Below are positions 56,130 through 64,000 of a DNA stretch of 64,000 bases, piece after piece. Below the pieces are notes generated by a model. The model did no database searches. It saw only the letters and a program-made list of their open reading frames with translations, and was not told the origin of the DNA. Source of the stretch: Polytrichum commune (taxonomy: Eukaryota; Streptophyta; Polytrichopsida; Polytrichales; Polytrichaceae); contig OX485803.1 in NCBI GenBank assembly GCA_950295325.1, positions 12,276,001 through 12,340,000 of the forward strand, read 5' to 3'. Numbering within the stretch: position 1 is the first letter of the stretch; each line of letters starts with the position of its first letter. The position numbers were made by a program, and so were the translations under genes.

Positions 56130-56600
56130 GTGCGCACATGAGCTTCCTCCGCCGCTTGGCCAGGCGGAGGAGGATGATAATCATCCGGCGTTGGATGACC
56201 TCCGCCGGCTGTGGGGGCGGAGCGGACCGTCCGCCCCAGCCCGGAAGGGACGGGTCCGCCCCCATCAGCCACACCAAATCAAGAAAAAAAATCTATATAT
56301 AATAAAAAATGCTGACAGATAGGAGAGGCGGAGGGCGGAGGGTTGAGGGCCAGTGCGCAGGCACTTGGCCTGGCTGGTCAGCCACCTCCCCGGCCCCCCC
56401 GCCGGCCAATCGCGGAGGGCCACCTGGCTTCCGCCAGGCTGGGGCGGAGGCGGCCCTCCGCCCATGTGCCCGGGACCAAAGCTATCTAAGCTTTGTAGTC
56501 AGATATCTAAGCTCTCCAAACCTTGCTTGCGAAGGACCCGTACAGTCTCGGAGTCTGCCCATACCCTCCGAAAGGCCGGGGATCGAATCCCCGCATCTCC
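56130..56600. repeat. GC-rich block with hairpins and a T-arm-like end
   Basis: Strikingly GC-rich against an AT-rich background, with GGCGGAGG, TCCGCCCC and GCCGGC words and palindromes such as GGATGATAATCATCC. Its end reads CCGGGGATCGAATCCCCG (56576-56593), which folds like a tRNA T-arm and resembles pol III box B, but no matching tRNA 5' half was found. It may be a mobile element or SINE relic inserted upstream of SPCS1. Confidence 0.6.
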
Positions 56601-56612
56601 ACTAAAACACTC

Positions 56613-56800
56613 TTTTCATTGAATTGTGAAGGGCGAAGGCCACACACGTTCGAAAACGCCAGTTTTGAAATGGAGTTTGGTAAGCCAAGGTAAAAGAAGA
56701 ATCTCAGCTTTTATGTGTGCCAAACTTTGAAGAAGCTTGGTTCCAATATTGATCCTTCTTTTCTTAGGTTAAAACATCCATTTTCAACTCTGATTGGAAA
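56613..56800. repeat. Direct repeat, copy 1 of a pair 355 bp apart
   Basis: TTGAATTGTGAAGGGCGAAG, GGAGTTTGGTAAGCCAAGGT and the GTTTAAACAT- or GTTAAAACAT-CA end are repeated at 56968-57140. The spacing could reflect a tandem duplication or short terminal repeats. No gene lies between. Confidence 0.85.
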
Positions 56801-56967
56801 CGGAGGTTATAAGCTTTAGAAAACTGATGGTTGGAATCGGAGTTGAAATCAAATAGTTGTAACCAATATATAAGCCTTGTGGGGGGTATTGGTTGTGGGG
56901 AGGCAAGCAGGAGCAAATAAGAAGGGCCAACGTAATTGGCTGGCCGGGGGGGTTTAGCCTCTTTTCC

Positions 56968-57140
56968 TTGAATTGTGAAGGGCAAAGGCTACACACATTC
57001 GAAAATGCTAGTTTCGAAGTGGAGTTTGGTAAGCCAAGGTAAAAGGATTTCGGCTTCAATGTGTGCCTAACTTCGAGAAGTTTGGTTCCAAGATTGATCT
57101 CTCTTTTCTTAAGTTTAAACATTCATTTCCAACTCTGATA
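56968..57140. repeat. Direct repeat, copy 2
   Basis: Partner of 56613-56800, collinear with about 85 percent identity by eye. Confidence 0.85.
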
Positions 57141-57224
57141 CGTTGTATAGAAGCAAAGAGAGGATGGTATAGAAATTCGATCGGCCAAGTGGATATGTAT
57201 TACAATATCTCCTTGGATCATATA

Positions 57225-58110
57225 ATATAAGAATGTTTCAAGACCGTCTACATGTCATTAGGCCTATATTCACATATTTATGTCATTTGTTTGGACCCAT
57301 ATTGAATAAAAGAAGACACAAAGTTTAGACCTTGTATCCCAACACATGCTAAAATTTCAATTACATTGTATCGATTGGATTCCAGTGATATTTTGCACAC
57401 ACTTGCAGATTTATATGATATATTAAGGCCAAATGTTTTATCATTGATATAAATACTTGTGATATGATTGAAACATTGTTGAGGCCCTTGGTTTTCTAAA
57501 GACAAACACTAGGAAAGATTAAGCAAATAAATGCAATATTCGAGAGTTTCCATGAAATTCTATATATTCTAGGGGCAATAGATAGTAGTCACATTCCAAA
57601 TACTACTCCAAGTATAGATCGTACTTCATATTATTATAAAAAACGATTTCATACAATTTTAGTTCAAGATGTAGTGGATTGCCAATGCAAATTTTGGGAA
57701 TATGATTGTGGTTGGGTGGAAAATATATATGACTGGTCATTATTATAAAAATCATAAATTGAAAAGAGACCTATGAATGAAGTATTTTTATCATACAAAT
57801 TCATTGGAGATGTTGCATATCCAATGCGTTCATCATTTGATTCACCTTTTAAAAGTGAAAAGACATGTCTCTAAAAAAAAATCTTGGAATTTTATTCAAC
57901 TAAGTACTCGAATGACAGTTGAACATGCATTTGGCATCTTAAAAGGAAGATGAAGAATGTTGTTGAAAATAATTGATATATCATTACGAACTATTCCAGA
58001 TATTGTTACATCTTGATTATGACTCTATAATTTGTACATCATACATAGTGATGAATTCGACTTAAATTGGACAAAGAGTGTTAAAAAAAATGAAAATGAC
58101 ATCATTAGGA
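57225..58110 (+). pseudogene. PIF/Harbinger (DDE_4) transposase remnant
   Basis: Plus-strand pieces: RMFQDRLHVIRPIFTYLCHL (about 57230-57290); FESFHEILYILGAIDSSHIP (about 57540-57600), the first catalytic block with its Asp kept; YYYKKRFHTILVQDVVDCQC and KFWEYDCGWVENIYDW (about 57630-57740); FIGDVAYPMRSSFDSPFKS; and RMTVEHAFGILKGR (about 57908-57950) with the usual E-AFG-LKGR motif. Order and spacing follow plant PIF/Harbinger transposases of about 400 residues almost end to end. Several stops (for example after WSLL and after LKGR) and frameshifts make it dead. A Myb-like ORF1 remnant faces it at 58630-58910, the usual partner of this superfamily. Confidence 0.85.
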
Positions 58111-58289
58111 ACATTTGGTGATCTCAAAAATATAGATACATTTCATGTCCTAGAAGTAGACATAGCTGAGATGAAGAAGATATTAAATCAAAATATATAA
58201 GTAAAATTCAATGATCATGTAGAGAATGATACAAATAACTTGGATATTGTACAGTCCAAAAAGAAAGTTATCGAAACAAGAGTAGACCA

Positions 58290-58320
58290 TGAAAAAATAT
58301 ATATATATATATATATAGAA
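58290..58320. repeat. Microsatellite (TA)n
   Basis: About 11 TA units. Confidence 0.9.
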
Positions 58321-58629
58321 GTTGCCCGAGTTTATGTGATGTTGGCAAAAAATTATTATACATAGCAAGTAAGGAAAAAAACAAAACTAATATTTCCAGC
58401 AAATATTGACATTGATAAAAAAAAAAACTAAAGATCGTCAATGAGTCGATTCATTTGATGATCTACCTTCTACAGCAATCCATTGGTCTTTCCAAAGTGG
58501 TCGAACATTGCAGTTTCATTGTCTACTATCTTCTCGAATTAAAATAAAGTTTGATTATGGAATTTGTTATTTTTTGAAGCTAATGATGATTCGGATTGAG
58601 AGTTGCGTTCTACTTGTATATCCTGAGAT

Positions 58630-58910
58630 ATATATATCTAAACTTGCATCCTCGAAATTATCTTGTACATTGTCATTTGTATTATTCATTGTAATTGCAC
58701 TCACATGCTTCATTACAGAGCCGACTTGGTGCTACCATTGATCTAAAAAATCATATAATTCACATTTATGTCTATCATTCCCTGAAATTGAATTGACAAG
58801 TTTGTTTTCCTTATAAAACTTAAAAACATTCTCAAATTTATTCCAACATGTTTCAACAGTATGAGAATATTCAAGGATTGCAACCAACATTTGTGCTTGA
58901 AGTCGAATTC
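58630..58910 (-). pseudogene. Myb/trihelix-like ORF1 of a PIF/Harbinger element, remnant
   Basis: The minus strand reads VETCWNKFENVFKFYKENKL, then SGNDRHKCELYDFLDQW and MKHVSAITMNNTNDN. This matches the Myb/trihelix-like DNA-binding domain (C--KF-N-FK-YK, then G-DR---C--YD-LDQW). In PIF/Harbinger elements this protein works with the transposase to bind element DNA. A stop lies after DQW. Further minus-strand frames without recognised motif follow upstream, at 59052-59372 and 59564-59964. Confidence 0.65.
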
Positions 58911-59970
58911 ATATATCAACTTTTGCTCAAAATAAATTACAATATTAAAATACGATGCAATATGATGTGTTGAAGCATGTTAAAATGCTTAAAAACAAGT
59001 CCTAAATCTTTTAAAATGGCCTTGGAATATTTAAGGTAGTATATGCATCTTTTAGCATATTTTTTGTAGAATAAATATAAAAAATATGGTAGTGTATGGA
59101 TCTTTTAGCATCAAGGAAATGGAAAGGAAGTTGGTTGGTGAAGTATAAGAATAAGGTTTTAAACCCATAAGGTCCATGATTCGATGCTCAGTGACGTCGT
59201 TTTGATTAAAATCCCATTCGATTTGAAAATCAAATGAAGGGAAAAGGGGGGACACATATCGGGACCAATCCGACATTTTTTGGCTGCGAGAGAAATCAAA
59301 GGCATCAAAAGGCATATGTCTTTTGTTAAAAACATCTACTATATAACAAACAACATATATAAGTTCCTTCAATAGATTGGTGACATACCTTATTTTTTTG
59401 CATTCTTCTCAAACTCTGGCCGCATCTCCCCTCGAAGTGCGATCAAGTGCTCAACTTCGTTGTTCAACCAATTTTTCTTCTTATCGCCCTCTCTTCTTTC
59501 TTCTTCTTCTTCACCTTCCACCTTCACCTTTGTAACTCTCTTCTTTGTCGGGGTTTTCTTCTTTCATACTACATCTCTCTTCTTGTATGTGGGTTTGACT
59601 GAAGGTTCTACAATTTGCACGTCGCTCCCTTCGTTTATTTTTTCCCCTTCAGCATCTATGTTGTCTTCACATGGTTTAAACTCTCGAATCAAGTTTCTAC
59701 TTGTTGAATAAGAATTCGGATTGTAAGATCTAAAGACATTAGTTGAAAATTGACTTGGATGTTGAAAAAATTTCTCACTACCTGCGTAGTGCTCATCTTG
59801 GCTACAAATAAATGGAAGATGCGAGTAACCGGCCATCTTGCAAAAAAAATTCTACATACAAATTTCTCACACATGAACCTCCAATTGGCCTCTACAACCA
59901 AGCAAGAGAGCGTCGAAGTGAAAGAGGAAGAACCAACTGCCTCAACAGGTTTTGAACATGACAAACTTTC
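58911..59970 (-). other. Possible upstream part of the Myb-like remnant, unrecognised
   Basis: A 106-residue frame (59372-59052) and a 90-residue frame (59836-59564) lie on the same strand as the Myb-like remnant, and a K/E-rich stretch follows the second (TKKRVTKVKVEGEEEEE). Order and strand suggest one decayed gene. No domain was recognised. Confidence 0.4.
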
Positions 59971-60009
59971 AATTTATTGGTTTAAATTTTTCTAAGGAAA
60001 AAATATTTT

Positions 60010-60270
60010 ATTCAAGTTGGAGTTCTCCGGAGGCCAAGTTTCTTGTCTGAGGGTTTGAGGTTGCCCAAGAAACTTGACCTTTGAAGAACTCCTCTTCAAA
60101 AAAATATCGCCACGTTGGCAGCCATGTCATTTTTTCATCCATGTACAAAGTTCTCCACTAAAGGACTCTTGACCGTAGTGCAAACCACCACTAGACAAGA
60201 GTGTCACTCTTGGCCAATCAAATTTCAGAATTCCCCTAGAATTCATGTCCACCGTAATGTAAAGTGGCCC
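60010..60270. mobile_element. Tourist-like MITE fragment, right end only
   Basis: The body from GGAGTTCTCCGGAGGCCAAG matches 27990-28170. The right end, reverse-complemented, is GGGCCACTTTACATTACGGT, followed by TTA. The left end was not found. Confidence 0.65.
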
Positions 60271-60654
60271 TTAGATAGATAGATAGAAACTCCGGTCCCA
60301 ATTTCAAGGCCCTTAGACATATATCAAGACCAAAATTCTTTTATCTTGGCTTCACCAAACTCCATTTAAAAACCGGTGTGTTTAAATGTGTGCAACCTTC
60401 ACATGAAGTATTATTTGCGAATAGTTTGGATGGGTTCAACTCAAGACAATGATTTCATTTGATGTCTAGATAATGAAACTACACAAAGACATGTTTTGCC
60501 CATGATGTAAACCTACTTGGGTTTCTAATATGAAGCAAGATTCCCTATTTCTTTTAATAAATAATTCTTTAGTCATATTTTGGATTGTAGGGTTCCCCTT
60601 CTGTTTTCCCCTCTTTTGCCCCTCTCTTGTACTATGGCCGTCATCCCTTCACTC

Positions 60655-60690
60655 TCCCCCCCCCCCCCCAAAAAAAAAAAAAAACACCCA
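60655..60690. repeat. Poly-C followed by poly-A
   Basis: About 13 C, then 15 A; no gene detected in 60274-60970. Confidence 0.9.
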
Positions 60691-60970
60691 CATTATAAAG
60701 TGTGATGTGCATATTTAAGATTGAGGCACCTACAGCTGATAAATAAAAGAGTTTGCATATGTTTAGGAAATTTTTGAATTTTTTACCTTATAAATATGGA
60801 AATTATTACAATTTTTGATGCGTAAAGATTAGGGCTAACACACAATTGTTCTATAGGTTTAATCATAACCACTCGTCTAAATGCTAATACTTGGTTATGA
60901 TAGTTATCAAATTTCTTATGAGAATAATCAATCACAAGTTGCTACCACGTCAATTTTTAACTCCATTCAC

Positions 60971-61131
60971 TTACATAACATTACTCAATGACGTGGGCCC
61001 TCATAATATAACAGTGGGATGTTGGGATCTCAATCTAAATTTGAGTCTCCTTGCACATCATTTCTAGCATGTGATTGTTATATTGTGAGGGCCCATAGAA
61101 TGAGAGCTTAATGTTGAGTAATGTTATGTAA
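60971..61131. mobile_element. Small foldback MITE, TTACATAACATTACTCAA ends
   Basis: TTACATAACATTACTCAA (60971-60988) is inverted exactly at 61114-61131, and GGGCCCTCATAATATAACA (60996-61014) is inverted at about 61077-61095 as TGTTATATTGTGAGGGCCC with one mismatch. It is 161 bp, with a short loop of about 60 nt. Confidence 0.85.
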
Positions 61132-62803
61132 AAAATTGTAGTTCTCATCCATGTTAGCATTATATGATCCTAGGGAGCGATTAAATGGACCCAGTCAACA
61201 TGAATGTTGTGACCTTAAAGGTCACATTTTTCCAATAAGAAAGTTGGTCCATTGAGAAAGGATACATAGAGAAGTAAAAGGAAATAGAAGTTTGGAAATG
61301 ACAGTCAATTGCCGGGAAGAGTGATTGTCAGAGGTTGATAATCAAGGTGAACTTTTGTTGTTATTTCCAAAATGGAATTCTATCATATGATTATGAGATG
61401 GAAGTTTAAGCTGACTTCTATAATCCAATAATAGTCTTGCATGGCCATAATTGGACAAACCTTGACCAAGGGGAAACACTTTGGATTTGTGTCTCTCATA
61501 CCCTAGCCACACTGGAGGGTCTAGCCGCCCCTAGCTAGCCCAACTGGTTCAGGGCACCACTGCAGTTGGGGGCAGCTAGCTAGAGCAGTTTGGGACCTTG
61601 TGGGACCAGCGGGGAGCCCCTAGCTGCGGGGGTGCCCCAAATGTTGGATGGGGGGGCAGTTGGACCCCCCAATGTGGCTCAGGTATCAAGCCACATGACA
61701 ATTTGAACAATTATCAATGGTAAGTTGTGAAGGTTTAATAATGTACAAAGTCCAAAAGATCATAATTCTTGTGTCTTATGTGCAGTTGTTATTGTATTAC
61801 ATATGTGAAATGTAAGGAACATGACATAAGGTAGATGAGGTTAATGTGGACACCTTCAACTTTGTGAAATCATCCAGCCGATAGATTTGGGTATTAGAAG
61901 CTTGAGCATGATAGCAATTGTGAATTGGGACCCAAGAATTTGAAATTGTTGAAATCGGAGTCAAGGAAGGTGTTGATCTAGGCTCTGGAATCAAAGACTC
62001 TTTGCTTCCCAATTTAGTGTTATGAGGGGGAACTCTTTTATCGTTCAATGTTGTGTAAGCGGACAATATCATTATCAAATTCAACATGGGTCATTTGCCA
62101 ATGAAAACCAAGTTCAATACCAATATTCATTGTGTTGTGTCTCTAAACTGGTCACATGTAAGATAAAATAAAACCAAATTAACTTTTCATTATAGGATAC
62201 CCACAATACAAGTTGGTCGGCACCTCACAACCACATGCCGCATCCTAATTTGCCCACCTCGCGCACACAAATCAAGCATGTCACAACTCGATGAATAACG
62301 CTCTTAATTATGGAGGATGGTGGGCATAGTTTGACTTTTGCAAAGGTGACTAACCCAGATATCATGAAGGCGGTGGCTAAATCACCATGTACTACTCACC
62401 CATTGAATTAGAGTGACTATACCTCCGATAGGGAGCCAAAAATAGGTGTCCTATTAAGGAAGCTAACCGCATTAGCCTCAGTTACCTTACATAATAAGTT
62501 GTCGTTGGTGAGGTAGTTGTTGATGGTGGATGAAATTTAACTAGTTCAAGTCACGAAGGAGCAACAAATTGAGTTGTGCTCCTTTTGTTGCTCCTTCACA
62601 TAGTTGAAGCTTGCAATAGATCTTGGGTGGGTCGAACGAGCATTCCAATCACGCTGATCCCACTAACGTTAGCGTTTCTTCTCTACAACAGATCATAGGG
62701 ATGAATACTGGATCATAGTGTTGGTGTTTGATTGTGGAAATCGAGACGTTCTGGAGTTGGAACAAATTGGTTTGCATCTCAAGGAAGGAAGGGGGTTTGG
62801 GAG
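61132..62803. other. No gene seen; short GC-rich segment at 61500-61680
   Basis: Repeated words CTAGCTAG, GGGGGCAG and GGACCCCCC sit in a GC-rich segment. The 96-residue minus frame (61797-62087) has no recognised domain. Confidence 0.5.
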
Positions 62804-63025
62804 CTATGATCGGGGAGAACCGGCGGTTAGTTATGGATGAACCGGTTGAGTTTGAGAAATAACCAGTTGAAGTTTGAGACTGCAGGAAAATTACCGATCA
62901 TTTTAGAGGAATTTATAGAAGATACCCCAATTTAATAAAGGAAAACCGGAAGATGTAACCGGTTGGACTTGCAAACACTAGGATCTCAACCGGTTATGAA
63001 TGCCCAAAAACCTCCCCGATCACTG
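62804..63025 (+). mobile_element. hAT-like MITE, copy with TTTGGGAG/GTTGGGAG flanks
   Basis: Starts CTATGATCGGGGAGAACCGG and ends CCTCCCCGATCACTG; 222 bp. The 8-bp flanks (62796-62803 and 63026-63033) differ at one base. Confidence 0.9.
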
Positions 63026-63171
63026 GTTGGGAGGTTGTCAATGGAAGGTGAACGAAGGGTGCATCGGTGCTTCTGGTTGTTTGGTTTACATACAATCATT
63101 CTCCAGTACTTTGATGAATGTATTGATTTTATGCTCAACCCCAGGTCCAAGATGACCCTAAACTACCGGGT

Positions 63172-63399
63172 CTATGTCCGGGGAGAACTGGTGGTTAGTT
63201 ACAGATGAACCGGTTGAGTTTGAGAAGTAACTGGTTGGAGTTCGAGACCGCAGGAAAATTACCGATCATTTTAGAGGAATCTAGAGAATAATATATCTCA
63301 AACGAATATAACAAAACTGGAAGATGTTAACATGTTACCGGTTGGATTTAGAATCACTAGGATCTTGACTGATTATGTCCAAAAACTTCCCGGGCATTG
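63172..63399 (+). mobile_element. hAT-like MITE, copy with exact TACCGGGT duplication
   Basis: Starts CTATGTCCGGGGAGAACTGG and ends AACTTCCCGGGCATTG; 228 bp. TACCGGGT is repeated exactly at 63164-63171 and 63400-63407. Confidence 0.92.
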
Positions 63400-63494
63400 T
63401 ACCGGGTGATAGTGGAGAGGTACCCATTTTCGAATGGAGTGGTTGGGGGTTCGGTTCCTACTGTGAAATCCTCTCTCTACTTGACAAGAAAAAC

Positions 63495-63800
63495 TAAATA
63501 CACTATATAAGATGTTTAGTGATTATATTTAGTGTTGTTACTGCCCTACCCTACTCAATACTAATTTTCAATTCCTTGACAATTGGTGTTAGACATAAAT
63601 GTGCCGCTACCTTCCCTACTGCCACCTCCCTTATTTTTTTATATATATTTCATATCCTCACTAACACTAAATGCAAACATGTAACTTCCACATATTACCA
63701 TTGTTGATTATTTAGTGTTTGAGTTTACATTTAATGTCACTTACTTTCATAGGGTTATTGATATTTAGTGTATGTGTTCGGTATTTAATGTATGAAACAC
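63495..63800. mobile_element. Degraded relative of the CACTAA / TTTAGTG MITE families
   Basis: Repeated TTTAGTG, ACACTAAATGCAAAC and TTTAATGTCACTTAC words recur, as in 14191-14455, 47526-47880 and 2441-2661. Ends are not definable. Confidence 0.5.
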
Positions 63801-64000
63801 TAGATATCCTAATTAGCGTACGTAGATAGGGAAGCCAAGAGTCCATCCATTACAAGGTAAGTAGTAAACCCCACCCTGCATCAAGAGGATTCTTGAGCAG
63901 GGTAAGATTCTTGAGGGATTTGTTGATTTGGAAATTCGACGAGGACATGCTAAGCCCAAAATTTTCCAATTAGGCTAAGCCCAGAAATTCCCAATTACAC

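Noticed and set aside
56530-56600. A tRNA gene ending in CCGGGGATCGAATCCCCGCATCTCC
   Set aside because: The T-arm folds, but no matching 5' acceptor strand, D-arm or anticodon arm is present in the 70-90 bases upstream.
63430-63480. tRNA-like GGGTTCGGTTCC box B
   Set aside because: No box A at proper spacing; probably chance.

Overview
The window is nuclear DNA from a land plant with a large, repeat-rich genome. The evidence is plant-type intron-bearing genes, plant-type Ty1/copia, LINE, PIF/Harbinger and Tigger-like remnants, many MITEs, simple-sequence runs and telo-box motifs. Nothing looks bacterial: there are no operons, no dense long reading frames and no CRISPR. A non-angiosperm vascular plant fits the diverged housekeeping proteins, but that is inference and no species can be named.

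Only two intact host genes are convincing. Both lie on the minus strand in the quieter 50.6-56.1 kb block. One is a seven-exon D-aminoacyl-tRNA deacylase (DTD1), rebuilt here exon by exon at 51922-54649. The other is a single-exon signal peptidase complex subunit 1 (SPCS1/SPC12) at 55629-55928. A segment with an AAACCCTAA telo-box is duplicated between them.

The rest is old transposon debris. Main coding remnants: Tigger/pogo transposase (6.57-7.26 kb) and a separate psq/CENP-B-type HTH (38.9 kb); LINE 3' ends (7.9-8.6 kb minus, 9.9-12.5 kb plus); a Myb/NAM-associated ORF1-like gene (15.8-16.7 kb); PIF/Harbinger transposase pieces (17.4-17.6, 21.7-22.9, 57.2-58.1 kb) and a Myb-like partner (58.6-58.9 kb); a Ty1/copia RT-RNase H end (18.1-19.0 kb); and a SWIM-finger pseudogene (34.1-35.5 kb).

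The most informative layer is non-coding. A hAT-like MITE family with CARTG-type ends shows intact 8-bp target duplications and has inserted into itself (about 48.2 kb). Several Tourist-like MITEs carry TTA/TAA duplications and share a GGGCC...CACACYATGG-like end. A 932-bp TA-flanked element sits inside the LINE reading frame. A ~2-kb foldback with ~450-bp arms (25.2-27.2 kb) holds a nested MITE. At 14.73-15.09 kb ten short hairpins share an AGAC loop while their stems change in a compensating way; this is the least explained structure here.

Between these, long AT-rich stretches (notably 2.7-4.1, 12.5-14.2, 29.3-31.2, 35.5-38.8, 39.2-41.5, 49.5-50.4 and 61.1-62.8 kb) show no gene I can support.
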